From positions 186,001 to 250,000 of the forward strand of contig KV918775.1 in NCBI GenBank assembly GCA_002049455.2: 64,000 nt of DNA, read 5' to 3'. The notes under the pieces are model-generated. The model searched no databases. It was not told the DNA's origin and saw only the letters and a list, made by a program, of their open reading frames with translations. Made by a program: the position numbers and the translations under genes. The stretch is from Porphyra umbilicalis (taxonomy: Eukaryota > Rhodophyta > Bangiophyceae > Bangiales > Bangiaceae). Shown here one piece after another: positions 1 through 10,042 of the stretch. Each line of letters opens with the position of its first letter. The first letter of the stretch is position 1.

Positions 1-7
1 TGAGGTC
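1..7. repeat. Left target-site duplication of the hAT element (7 of 8 bases visible)
   Basis: The window opens with TGAGGTC directly before the left TIR. The matching copy GTGAGGTC sits directly after the right TIR at 8084-8091. hAT transposases make 8-bp duplications, so the missing first G is expected one base to the left of the window. Confidence 0.9.
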
Positions 8-18
8 CAGGGGTTGTC
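8..18 (+). repeat. Left terminal inverted repeat of hAT element
   Basis: CAGGGGTTGTC, a perfect inverse of 8073-8083, followed by a run of ATCCG-containing subterminal motifs. Confidence 0.9.
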
Positions 19-392
19 ATGGATACATCCTGTAGGAATGTATCCGGGCATTATAGTCATATCCTCCGAGAATAGGGGTCACTCCATTGTATCCGTATTC
101 GACTATGCCGGGAGGCCTCTGCCATTGATAATCTGAAGCACGACTCGAGTAGCGCATCATATCGTATTCTTGGTGTATTTATAATATCCGACTATATCCG
201 GCCTCCGGGTGGGATCTGGACGATCTGAAAGCCGCCGACGGCGCTTCCAGAGATATGCTGACCCCTGGGCGATTCAACTGCTCTCACCATGCACCGTGTC
301 GCTGCGGCACAGACGACAAAGGTCCGCATCGTCCCAGCTCGCGACGCCAACTGTCCTCGCCAACAACATCCTACTGACGCTCCCCCTCTCCT

Positions 393-3038
393 ATGCCCCA
401 ATCTCACTCCCCGAGCATGGCGCCGTCATTTCCAAGTGCCGACAGCGGCAGTGGCCCCATCGTTGAGGACGTTGTGTCGCCGCGAAGTTCTCTCGCCCCC
501 GCCCTACCCGTTGAGCAGCGGCTCACGTCCGGGTCGGAGCCGACTGAAGAGGAGGAGGCGCCCCCGTCGCAGACGACTGCGAGCGACATTGACGAGCTTG
601 CTTCCGTGGTCGGGCCCTACGCGCCCACTCCGGCGTTGGCGTGCCCGCCACGCTTGATGCATGGCGGGCAAGAGTGGATTCCGGTCCAGGAAGGTGGCAA
701 GTCCTGGACGAAGGAACCCAAGGCGGACCACTTCTTCGACACGCTTCACGGGTCAGGGGAGGACCAGAGGGGCCACTTTGTCGTCCGTTGCCGCGTTTGC
801 GCTCTGAAAGGGGTAACGACGACGTACATGCTCCGTCGCGGCAAGTCGAGCAACGCTTGGAAGCACTTCGACATGGTGGCGGCATCCCGTGTCTCCAGTG
901 CGCTCCAGCGGAGCAGACATTCAGCCGTTGCCACCTACCGGACGGACGCCAACCATGCCCCGAAGGCGGGCGGCAGTGGACCGAGTGGTCCAATGTCGGC
1001 GTACCTGACGGTGCCTCGCGACCGGGTCATGAGCCCGGTACAAGCTCGTCCTCATCACGTGCGCTTTGTGCTCATGCTAGTCATGACATTGTCCCCCTTT
1101 TCTCTCGCGGGGAATTCGTACTTGCACGAATTTGTTCGAGGTCTCGGTGTGCCGTACAACACCCCGTCGCCGTGGGGCGTGCGCGACGTCTTGCTGGATT
1201 TATTCCTCTTCATCACGGATCGCTTGCGGGCCGAGGTGCGGCAGCTCCAGGGTCTATATCGGGGGCTACCCTTTTTTCATCTCGTGACGGACCTGTGGAC
1301 GGAGCGGCACGGCTCTGGCTCTTACGGGTCGCTCGTGCTTCGGTGCGTGAACCCTGAGAGTTTCTCAATTCGTGAGCTCCATCTCGGCGTCACACCCTTC
1401 GTCGGGCGCCACGACCACGAGAACATCAAGAAGTGGTTGTTGCAGCAACTGGAGCGCTTTGGGGTGCGCCCGCAAGACATCAGCTCCTCCACGACGGACT
1501 CGGGCAGCAACGTGAAAAAGGCCCTGAGGGAGCTGTGGCCGCGTTGGATACCCTGCGCGGCTCATGCCATCCATCTTGCTGTCAAGGCGGCGCTCGGGGC
1601 AACCGGGGAGTCATCAACTGCCCGCGGCGCTGGCTCGGGCACCGCCCCGTCCTCAAGGTCGGGAAGCAGAAATCCGGAGGCAAGCAGGCTCCTCCGCCGG
1701 ACACGCAAGACGACAGCCCACTTCCACAAATCGCCGGCGAGCGTGGCGATGCTCAATGCGGTCCCTCTTCAAGGAGATGATTGCGCCCGAAAGCTGCTGA
1801 CAGACTCGCCAACTCGGTGGGGTTCAACATATCTTTCCCTTGCGCGACTTTTCACCCTCATGCCTCGGCTCGTCGGTTTTGGGAAGCTGCGGAACCTAAC
1901 GGCGGCGCAAGTGAGGCGCTGCATCGAGTGGGCTGACTGGCAGCCTGTGCCGCACCTGATGGGCGTCCTGCAGCCGTCTTACGAGGCGTCAATCTCCGTG
2001 CAAAGCGCGTCCGCGACTGTGGCAGAGGCCTTCGAGGTTGTTTGTCGGCTGCAGCGGACAATGCAGGTGCCATCGTACCCATGCCCCATTGACTACACTG
2101 AGCCCCTTGACGTTGGGCGCGACGCCATTCTCGCCGTTTTGGACGCAGACGAGAGCAGGACGGACGTTATGGAGCTTGATGGCCGCCTCTACGAGCACGA
2201 ACAAGTGTACGTGACGCGGACTCGTAACGCTGCCACTATGTGCTCTGAAGCAGCGACGTTTGTGTCCGTGCTTCAAGATGAGCTGGACCAGCGGTTCTTT
2301 AACGAGTTGGACGACACCAAGAATTGGTTGATGAGCGACGCAGTTTTGGCTGCAACACTCGTCACGCCGGGAGGCGGATCGATGCTCAAAAAGGTGGCGA
2401 CGCGACGCGGGCAACGTAACGCCACGGACCGCGCCCACGCCGCTGTAAGGGCGACAACCACTCACCTTCTGGACGACCGCCCGGCAGCGCGATCGCGTCG
2501 CGGGGAGCTAGAGAGCAAGCGCAAGAGGTGCCGCACGTCATTGATTGGCTGGGACTCGGAGGAGAGTCGGGGCGCCTCTGACGATACGCCAGCTGAGCTC
2601 GCCATGCGGGAGCTGGACCGCTTTCTCATGACGAGCGTTCCCGGTGACTACGACGTTGCCCTGGGCTTTTGGGCGGCGCGCCGTGACGACTACCCTCTGC
2701 TCCACCTTGTTGCGTGCTCGCTCCTTGGAGCATCTGGGTCATCCGCGGCATCTGAACGTGACTCTTCCGTCGCTGGGCTCGTTCTGCGCAAGGACCGGTC
2801 AACACTCCTAGCCGAGCACGTGGAGATGCATTGCCATGTGAGCTTCAACGCACACATTTTGCCTTCAGACCTCTCCCTCATCTCGCGTCTTTCCCAAGCC
2901 GACCGGGCGACCACTCGAGCTAGCATGCACCAGTTGACCACCGAAATGCCTTCCGGTGGAGCCGCGGCGCACGATTCGTCGGAGAGTGACGGCGACATGT
3001 TTTTGGAGGAGTCTGACTTTGAAGACGATGACTTCTAG
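393..3038 (+). CDS. hAT-family transposase, apparently intact
   Basis: This 881-residue ORF would encode the nuclear transposase that cuts and inserts the element at 8-8083. A BED-like zinc finger lies near residues 110-160 (CRVCALKG, then a Trp-Lys-His). The RNase-H-like core shows the first catalytic Asp in TDLWTE, the second in TTDSGSN, a CAAH motif shortly after it, and the conserved Trp of an RWGSTYL block. The C-terminal hAT dimerisation domain includes FWAARRDDYPLL and a SERD motif holding the catalytic Glu; the usual Phe after SER is Asp here. Length fits long hAT transposases (600-900 residues). The first ATG, about 385 bp inside the left TIR, is used. There are no internal stops or frameshifts, unlike most elements in this window. 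The extreme C-terminus is acidic. The element looks competent, but activity cannot be judged from sequence. Confidence 0.93.
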   Translation: MPQSHSPSMAPSFPSADSGSGPIVEDVVSPRSSLAPALPVEQRLTSGSEPTEEEEAPPSQTTASDIDELASVVGPYAPTPALACPPRLMHGGQEWIPVQEGGKSWTKEPKADHFFDTLHGSGEDQRGHFVVRCRVCALKGVTTTYMLRRGKSSNAWKHFDMVAASRVSSALQRSRHSAVATYRTDANHAPKAGGSGPSGPMSAYLTVPRDRVMSPVQARPHHVRFVLMLVMTLSPFSLAGNSYLHEFVRGLGVPYNTPSPWGVRDVLLDLFLFITDRLRAEVRQLQGLYRGLPFFHLVTDLWTERHGSGSYGSLVLRCVNPESFSIRELHLGVTPFVGRHDHENIKKWLLQQLERFGVRPQDISSSTTDSGSNVKKALRELWPRWIPCAAHAIHLAVKAALGATGESSTARGAGSGTAPSSRSGSRNPEASRLLRRTRKTTAHFHKSPASVAMLNAVPLQGDDCARKLLTDSPTRWGSTYLSLARLFTLMPRLVGFGKLRNLTAAQVRRCIEWADWQPVPHLMGVLQPSYEASISVQSASATVAEAFEVVCRLQRTMQVPSYPCPIDYTEPLDVGRDAILAVLDADESRTDVMELDGRLYEHEQVYVTRTRNAATMCSEAATFVSVLQDELDQRFFNELDDTKNWLMSDAVLAATLVTPGGGSMLKKVATRRGQRNATDRAHAAVRATTTHLLDDRPAARSRRGELESKRKRCRTSLIGWDSEESRGASDDTPAELAMRELDRFLMTSVPGDYDVALGFWAARRDDYPLLHLVACSLLGASGSSAASERDSSVAGLVLRKDRSTLLAEHVEMHCHVSFNAHILPSDLSLISRLSQADRATTRASMHQLTTEMPSGGAAAHDSSESDGDMFLEESDFEDDDF

Positions 3039-6000
3039 ACTGATGCGGGTTTGTTGGTTAGCGGTGCTTTGCTCTCTTTTTTTGCTTCTTCGACGAGTCA
3101 GTTGTCTTTCTGTTAGCTCGTAGATAGAGCCCCTAGCTTGTGCAGTCACTCGTCACGCTTGCTCCCCAGTGACCGAGCCTTGTTGACGTCCCCACCGGCG
3201 ACACTGCTGCACCTGGCCAAAGCGGGCACCGAGCTTTCCCGGGGCCAGCTACCGAGGCGCTAAGAGAGACAGAGCAGGTGACGGCGGGCGGTCGGACTGC
3301 CGCAGCAAGCGGTATCTAAATAGAACGGCTGCTTCCTGTGAGCGGAAAGTGGCGAGGCCGCAACCTTTTCCCACCCGTGCTCGGCTGCAGAAACCAAGTG
3401 GCGGGGCGGACGCAAAGCACGAGCGGTAGTCTGCGGAAGGGTGTGGAGTGCCACCACTTCATAAAGCGCATACGTGGGAGAGCGCACGCAAGCGAGTACA
3501 TCTGTAGCACAGAGCCATCTGTGAGGCAGAGGACGTTTGTCACGACCGCCTCCCACCCACCCTTCCCACGTGGATTTCCTCCTGCGGAGGCGCAACGCGG
3601 GCGACTGCCACACCCACAGAGCCCGCGCAAAACACCAACGCCATGGTATCGCCGATCAGCGCCCGCACGCCAGAGCCTACCGCCACAACCAGGTGGTCGG
3701 GCACGCCGGGTCTCCACACCACCGCGGCGGCGACGGCCTCGGATGGCGGCGCAGCCGGCGCCCACCGCACGGGCGTGGAACGACCTCGACGTCAGGGGCG
3801 CGCCGACACTGCCGGCCAACGCCTGCTGGTCCGTCTGCGACGCACTGGCCACCCCCGCCTCATAAACGGCCTTTTACGGCAGCGTGCATACACAAACCGC
3901 CGCCACAAATGTATCAGCATCGGCCGCCGCATCACGCCTGCAGCATTGTTGAGACTGCGAGGGGGCGTGCTGTCGCGGACTGGCGCCGCCGGCACCTCCA
4001 CCTCCGGCAGCCGCGCCGCTTCGAAGAGCTTGGGTTGGTGGTTGGCGAGGCAGACTGCCAAAACAAGCTGTTCCGCCGTTTGTCGCCCCTGGGCGCCGCT
4101 GCAGCGACACGAAGCAAGACCACAAGCCCACGCGCCTCCGCGGCGCGCCCCACAACAGCCGTCCGTGCAAGTTGGAATGCTTCATGGGGCTTTCTGTAGA
4201 CGGGCGCCGGTCAAAGAGAGGAAGGGGAAAGGGGGGCAGGGACAAGGAGACCAGCATCATCGATCGCCGCTTCGCAAAGTGGTCGAAACAGTGGGGGGGC
4301 GGTGGCAATGGCATCGTCGAGAGTGACAGCCACGATGGCTTGAGTGAGGACGCCGCGACGCCGCCGACTCTCCTTCTTCAGTGATCAGCGCGCCTCGGGG
4401 CCTTCGCGTTAATTGGCGAAACCGGGGCGATTTTCACAGAAAAAGCTGGGGGCCTGACGCGCCTTGCGTGGTAAAACTTCGAGTGCAGGTGCCAGCACGC
4501 GCCTACCCCGACACACCCTGCAAATGGGGATGGCGGTGAAAGCAGGGCCTGAAAGCTCCCGCGGCGGAGGAGGCCGCAGCGGCGCCAGGGGAATTGGCGG
4601 GATTGCACTTTCTCGTTTTCTACTATTTTTCTGTGCTGTCAGAAAAACTTTTGGTCCGTCCACTTCCGCCCCCTCTTCCACTCAATACGCAGCGCACGCG
4701 CCCGGCTGACGCCGGCATGGCGCGCGCCGCATGTCCTCCTTGTGGCAGGACCGGTCCACGCGCTGCAATGCGTCAAGACTCGTCAACGTCGCGTTGCTGC
4801 GCGACTGCACGAGTGCAGCATCTTCCGAAATGAGCGGAGGCGGCTCGTTGCGGGCGGCGAGTGCGCCCGACAACGACGTGCCACCGTCCTTTCCGCCGAT
4901 GCTGCCGATAGAGCCGCCGCCACTTTCAAGGCCAGTTCAAAGCGCCGGCTGCGGCGGCCGCGTAATACCGCGAAATGCCAGAGCCGCACGACCCGAAAGG
5001 CCCTCCAACGCCGTTCCGCCAAAACACCCGCGCTTCACCGCTCCTCCCACCCCCAGTGGCGACGTGGAGCGCGGTGGAGGCCATCCCGTCTAAGGAAATC
5101 CGGTCGATACCTGCGTGCAGGGGAGAGTGCCGAAGTAGCGATGCGTAATCCCAGGCAGGCCGCGTCGTTAGAGACGAGCGCGTCGCTGACCACCGCCGCG
5201 TGCGCGTCCGTGTGGCGGCGGGGGTGGCCGCGCCACGACGGCATCCATGCTAGCAGCAGGTCCTAAAAAAAGCATACCTCCAGCCGGACTCGCCGCATGT
5301 GGGTGACTCGGAGAAAGTTACAGCGCGAGCCACGGCGGCGGCAAGCCGCCTTTTTGTTTTTTGACACGTGAATGCCGTTGGTGGCAGCCACGAAAGCTGC
5401 GGCCTTTAGTTTCCGTACGACGACGTGAGCAGCGTCCGCGGCTAAAGGCACGGCGCACACGATGGCGGTTCGCCAGCGGTCTAGGGAGTACCCTTCGGTG
5501 CCAGCGGCAGCCGCGAGAAGGGTTTTGAACCCAACTGGCAGCTGTCGCGGCTTGGCGCCAGAATCACCACGAGCCTGGCGCGTAGCCGTGGTCAACGCCA
5601 CTGCGGCGAGGACGGCAGCTGGCCGCAAGAGGTGCTCGGTGGGGCCAGCGCCTATTGCCGCCTGGAAGCACGTAGGCGCGGGTTTCCACGGGCGCGGTCT
5701 CTAGGCGGGGGTGTGTGACCGTCCGTGGTCGCGGGCCGCTTCAAGACGACGATAAAAAGCTTTGCGCCTACACGGACTGCCTGCGTCAGCGGGCTGTGCC
5801 GTGTGCCAAGGACTCAGTTGCACAGGCGGGCGCGGCGTGCACAGTGTGAACGTTGATGAGTATACGGTTCTTTACGCTTCCTGTTACCTGGCGCGCACCC
5901 CGACGAGGCCGCGCTGTCTCTCAAGGCCACGGGTTGCGCCTGAAAACGTGGCGGAAACGAATGTGTTCGACACGTGTCGAATTCCGGGGATGACATCCCT

Positions 6001-6772
6001 CCCGCACATTGATTCTTCCCGCCTCCCACCCACCCCTCCTCCGCCACCACGACCATGTTAAGCAGTACTCCCGGACGCGCAAGGTCGAGCGCTGCATGAG
6101 ACACGTGGGCGCGTGCGTCGCGGAGGTAGCCTCGGCGGGCGATCTGGGGGAGAAAACGGCCCACGTCGCAAGCGGCAGAAAGAGCGAATAGAAACGCGCG
6201 CGTGACGGATTTCTAAGGGTGCCAACGCGGGGGTTGGTATTTGTTAAGGCAGCGTGCGGGCGCAGCGCCGCTGAGGGGGCTAACACTATGGCCGGCTCCA
6301 CGAGAAGTGCGGCGGCAGAAACCTGGTCCTTGTCCGGGGCTCCTTGCTCATGCATGGAGATGCGTGACAGTCTTCTGCGTTTCTCGCATGGGCGTCGGGC
6401 GCGCCGCGCTCGGGGCGGCGGTCGGCGGCGTTGCCACGGGGCGGGCGCCGCCGGGAATATCCAATGGCGGAGAACATAAAAGAGTCTGTCCGGTTCGGCC
6501 GCGACTCCGGCGCGGATGCGTGTTGCCCAAACCGCCGCCCTCTCCCCCAGCTGCCGCGGCGGTGGCGCCAGCGGCCGCCTCACCTCTGCCCCCTCCCCAC
6601 ACCACAGCCAGCACCCCCCCCCCCCCCCTTCCCGCCGGTTACACTCCCCCCGCACACCCCGGGTCACTTGCCAACGCGCGAGAGCCCGCGGCAGCGGCGC
6701 ATCCGCCACCGCCACCGTCTCTGCCGCGCGCGCGGCCGCCACCTTGGCCGAATCCGGAGCGTCCGCCGCCGC
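3039..6772. other. Internal hAT sequence without a recognisable gene
   Basis: This 3.7-kb stretch lies between the transposase and the SEL1L-like fragment. It is GC-rich with C-rich microsatellite patches (for example around 6610-6640). Several ORFs of 100-270 codons overlap in opposing frames with no motif I recognise, so I treat them as chance ORFs. It may include further captured host DNA. Confidence 0.5.
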
Positions 6773-7750
6773 TTACACCCGCCGCGCCGCGTGCCGGTCG
6801 ACGGGCGCGCCCTCCGCCCGCCTCTTCATGGCGCCCACCTCCCGCGCGGTGGCCACACTGCCGAGCGACACCGCGTCCGTGTAGCGCGCAATAGAACCCT
6901 CGTCCGACGCGGGCCCCCCGAGGCCCGCAGCGATCATGGCCGCGGCCGCCGTCGCGCCCGCCGCCGACCACCCCGCTGCCGCAGCGTCGTACCACCGCAG
7001 CGCCGCGACGTAATCGACGGCGACGCCCTCATCCCCCGCGTACACAAAACCGCCGAGGTAGGTGGCCACGTCGGCGACCCCGAACACCGCCGCGCGGCGG
7101 GTCAAGGCGAGACACTTGGCCAGCTACCGCGGCAGCCCCGACGTGTTGGAGTCCCGATGGCGGTAGGCGAGCTCAAACGTGGCGTCGCCGTCGCCCGCTG
7201 CCGCCTCCGCCTGCACAAGCGCCGCCGCGCGCGGCGGGGAGGGCGCCAACATGAGCGCCGCCGCCAGCGAGGCGTGCGCGAGTGCGATGGTGCCGCCGGG
7301 GTTCCCCGCCTCGGCGGCGGCCAGGAGCGCCGCGCGCGCGCGGGGGGGGTCTGCCGCCATGCCAGGCGCGCCTGCCGCCAGCAGCGCGCCGAGACCCGCG
7401 TGGCCGGCGGTCACGCCCGCGGCCGCGGGTGGCGAGGCGTGCGTGCGGGGTTTGATCACCCGCGTGGAGTCTGCGCGGGCTTCGACCAGGGCACCGTCAT
7501 GGTGGTCGACGGAAGGTTCGTCCAGTGGTTCGGGGGGGATTGCAGAAGAGGAGGCTGCGGGGACGATGCAGGCGCATCGGAGGCCAGCGTCGGCGACGCC
7601 GGCCCCGCGGGTGACGGCCGATGCGTGGCACACCCCAGGGAGCCCCCCCGACCCAGCCCAAGGCTGTGTGGATGAGCCTAGGCACCGTAGACAGTGGGAA
7701 GCTGGGACAGGAGTATGCTGGCCGCCAGGCCAGCCCACCCGCTGACACAT
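6773..7750 (-). pseudogene. SEL1L/HRD3-like Sel1-repeat gene fragment carried inside the hAT element
   Basis: On the minus strand one reading frame runs through two ORFs (7750 to 7124 and 7105 to 6773), separated by a single in-frame TAG at about 7124-7126. The protein is Ala-rich and shows Sel1-type helical repeats: alanine-spaced units around RAALLAAAEAGNPGG, an LAYRHR motif resembling the signature of SEL1L/HRD3 proteins, and a unit with YLGGFVYAGDEGVAVDYVAAL. SEL1L/HRD3 is the ER membrane adaptor of the HRD1 ubiquitin ligase in ER-associated degradation. No signal peptide or transmembrane helix is visible, and the piece is far shorter than a full gene, so it is probably a captured fragment. 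Another Sel1-repeat protein could be the source. Confidence 0.55.
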
Positions 7751-7849
7751 GACTCATCGGAGGCTGTGGCACTGTAACGCGCCGTGTGCTTCGTCCGGCC
7801 ACTTTCATTGACACCTCCGACACTGCGACATGGGGCCGCGTCTACTTTC

Positions 7850-8072
7850 GACCTAACCGCCGGACAATCCGAAACGATCGGACTACATCCGGATCGGGAT
7901 CTATATCCTATTCATATTACTTCCAAGATAACATTGGGATATACTCTTCACTTTTATCCTGACACCTGTGGAAAAATCCGGATCCGGATCCACGGCAGTC
8001 GCAAGTATCCGTATCTGGACTTGCGGAAAGAACGCTCGAATACATCTGATTCCAATAGAAAAAATATATCCA
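7850..8072. repeat. Right subterminal region of the hAT element
   Basis: This AT-richer stretch has repeated ATCCG/CGGAT motifs (around 7888-7896, 7975-7992 and 8007-8013). It mirrors the left subterminal region at 20-210 and is a probable transposase-binding area. Confidence 0.65.
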
Positions 8073-8083
8073 GACAACCCCTG
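8073..8083 (-). repeat. Right terminal inverted repeat of hAT element
   Basis: GACAACCCCTG, a perfect inverse of 8-18, directly followed by the target duplication GTGAGGTC (8084-8091). Confidence 0.92.
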
Positions 8084-8091
8084 GTGAGGTC
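8084..8091. repeat. Right 8-bp target-site duplication of hAT element
   Basis: GTGAGGTC matches the seven visible bases at 1-7. Confidence 0.9.
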
Positions 8092-8699
8092 GGCGGCGCA
8101 GGGGCGCTGCCGCCCGTCGCCGCTGCGGCGCCTTCCCCGTGGCGGCCGCGGGTGGCTGCTGCCTCCGCCGCTCGCCCCGCCCTCACGCTGGCCCCGCCCA
8201 CCCCCGCCTGGCGGCGGCCGCCGACGCGGCCTCCTCTCGCCGCCGAGGGGGGGGGGCGCGTCCGCCGCGCGCCTCCCCCCGGCTGAGGGTTGCGCCGACC
8301 CCACGTGGCCGGCGCCATGTTTCTGTGGCCCCACCCGGGGCCGCGAGGGGGTGTGCCGGCCTGGCGGCGACGGGGTTTTCTTTCTCCGCGGGCGTGCGGG
8401 TCATTGCCCCGCCGCCCCCCGCACCTCTGCCGGAGGCGCCCCGCGCTGCCGCCCCGCCGGCGGCCCGGCCCGCGAGCGCCAGACCGCCACGTGTGCCTCC
8501 GGGCCCGCCCCCGGCGGACTCGGGCAGGACCTCGCCCGCTGTGACGGGGGGTCCGGCGGGGGGGGCGCACCGGTCTTGTGGTACGGGCACGATGATGTGC
8601 CCGTCACCCTGGCACCGGTGTCCCCCCCCCCCCCGACTCCTCGCCGCCGCCGCGCCTCCCCCCCGTCCCCCCCCGCTCCTGCGTCCGCCCTCGGCGGCA

Positions 8700-9795
8700 A
8701 CCGCGGCCCTGCGGCGGGACCTGCTGGGGTTGTGCGACGCGGCGGCGTGCCTCTTCCGCTCCCCCGCCACCGGGGTTCTGTGGTCGCCGCCGCGGCGCGC
8801 CTCACGCCCTGGAGGCCCTGCCGCTACGCCCGCCGACCCTCTCGCGGTCGCTGCGGGCGTCCTCCCCCCCCCCCCCCCCCTCGCGACGCCGGTGCGACCC
8901 CTTCTCGCCCGGCCCCTGGCCAACACGGCCCGGCGTCGCCGGCGCTGCCCACCTGGGCGGCGCTGCTGGGGGGGGGGACGGGCCGCTGCGCACGCAGCGG
9001 GAGCTGTCTCTCCCCGTGCACGCGGCCGCGCGCGCGCGCTTGTACGAGGATCTTTCCCTCGGCGAGCGCGCGTCGCTGGCAGCGTGCCACGGCCACGGCG
9101 CTGCCGCGTGGCTATCGGCGCTGCCCATTCCGGGGGTGACTAGCACTGCCATCTCCGGGGTGACCATGCACGCGGCCGTGCGGCTGTGGCTGGGGGCGCC
9201 CCCCCGCTCGACGCCGCCCGGCGGGCGGTGCCGTTGCGGGGCGGCCGTAGAGGTGGACGGCCGCCACTTCCTGGGGACCTGCGCTGTACAGCGCGGCCGC
9301 CACATGCGGCTGCAAGACCACCTTTTGCAGCTCGTGGCGGCCGCGCTGCGGCGGTGTCCGGGGTGTGGGGCTCGGTGGTGGTGGAGGTCGGGCTGCACGG
9401 CGCCCGCGCCGCACTGCGGCCTGACCTCCGAGCCACGCGGACGGCAACGGGGTGGATGGCCTGGGGCGACGTGTCTGTCACGTCGCCCTTCCCCACCGCC
9501 CTCGTGTCCCGCGTCGCAGTCGCGCCTCTGCGCGCGGTGGCGGCGGAGACGTTGGAGACCTACAAGGTTTCCAAGTACGCCCCCGCGCTCCCCGCCTCCA
9601 ACCCGCCCCACATCTTCACCCCATTGGTCTGGGAGGCGTATGGGCGGGCTTGACCGCAGACGGCCGACTGGCTCCGCACCGCGCTGGGGGTGCCGGGGCA
9701 GTCGGCGGCGCGGCAATCGTTGTTGACCGCCGCGTCGGTCGCCCTGTGGCGTTCCAGCGCCAGAAGAGTTGTGGATGGGTATGGGGCTTGCTTTA
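8700..9795 (+). pseudogene. C-terminal zinc knuckle and restriction-like endonuclease of R2-like polyprotein, frameshifted
   Basis: Two frames carry the recognisable protein. Frame one (about 9016-9360) has LSLGERASLAACHG, a WLGAP block and then CRCG...GRHFLGTC...RGRH, which fits the Cys/His knuckle of R2-type proteins. Frame two (about 9360-9652) has VVVEVGLHGARAALRPDLR, then GDVSVTSP and KVSKY. This is the order PD, then D, then KxxKY expected of the endonuclease that nicks the target for target-primed reverse transcription. A helical tail may continue in a third frame to about 9795 (TADWLRTALG onwards). At least one frameshift lies near 9360. No reverse transcriptase remains in this copy within the window. 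Assignment to the R2/R4/NeSL group rests on the C-terminal motif order seen by eye. Confidence 0.6.
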
Positions 9796-9820
9796 GGTCG
9801 CGTGACCCGCCTGGGTTGGG

Positions 9821-9963
9821 AAAGGAGAGACCAATTGGTTCTGGTTTGAATTCAGTGAGGGTCGGTGCATAGGAGGGGCGACTCCCCTTGAATTGGGTCA
9901 GGAGAGTGAAAACTCTCGTGCCAATAAATACCAAAGTCAAGGGTTCGAGCCCCTTCTCCATTA
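9821..9963 (+). other. tRNA-like segment at the 3' end of the R2-like element
   Basis: This AT-richer island has a near-consensus B box (GGTTCGAGCCC, 9942-9952) inside a plausible T arm: stem AAGGG/CCCTT with loop TTCGAGC. An A-box-like stretch, AGACCAATTGG, lies near 9828. AAAGGAG (9821-9827) pairs with CTCCATT (9956-9962) with one mismatch, like an acceptor stem. The 104-base gap between the boxes is too long for an ordinary tRNA and contains a hairpin (GAGAGT/ACTCTC, about 9903-9916). It could be an intron-containing tRNA, a tRNA-derived SINE, or a tRNA-like 3' end of the retrotransposon. I cannot assign an anticodon. Confidence 0.4.
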
Positions 9964-10042
9964 AGGTGGTTCGTTTTTCGCCGTTTTTTGGGTGTGGGGG
10001 TGTTGGGGGGGTGTTGAGTCACCCCCCCATCGCTTTTGTTTG

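Larger units (their letters stand above)
8..8083 (+). mobile_element. Complete autonomous hAT transposon, about 8.1 kb
   Basis: The ends are an 11-bp perfect inverted repeat, CAGGGGTTGTC (8-18) and its complement (8073-8083). After a one-base offset both arms continue with TGGATA. The CAGGG start and the 8-bp duplication (TGAGGTC at 1-7, GTGAGGTC at 8084-8091) are hallmarks of the hAT superfamily. Both ends are AT-richer than the surroundings and full of ATCCG/CGGAT motifs (about 20-210 and 7850-8070), typical of subterminal transposase sites. It encodes an intact transposase at 393-3038. About 5 kb of non-transposase sequence follows, unusual because most hAT elements are 2.5-5 kb. It interrupts an R2-like retrotransposon that continues at 8092. 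Confidence 0.92.
8092..9963 (+). mobile_element. 3' portion of an R2-like non-LTR retrotransposon (copy 1)
   Basis: This is the 3' end of a retrotransposon whose 5' part lies left of the window, beyond the hAT insertion. Its coding part ends with a CCHC-like zinc knuckle and a restriction-like endonuclease (see 8700-9795), followed by an AT-richer tail with a tRNA-like segment. A second copy starts immediately afterwards in the same orientation. The exact 5' boundary of the coding match in 8092-8700 is unclear because the frame is broken by G/C runs. Confidence 0.6.

Noticed and set aside
3260..6900. ORFs of 100-270 codons between the hAT transposase and the SEL1L-like fragment
   Set aside because: Overlapping, opposing, Arg/Pro-rich and motif-free; expected by chance at this GC content.
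9560..9961. 133-codon minus-strand ORF over the tRNA-like segment
   Set aside because: It covers the B box and hairpin; the reading is better explained by RNA-like structure than by protein.
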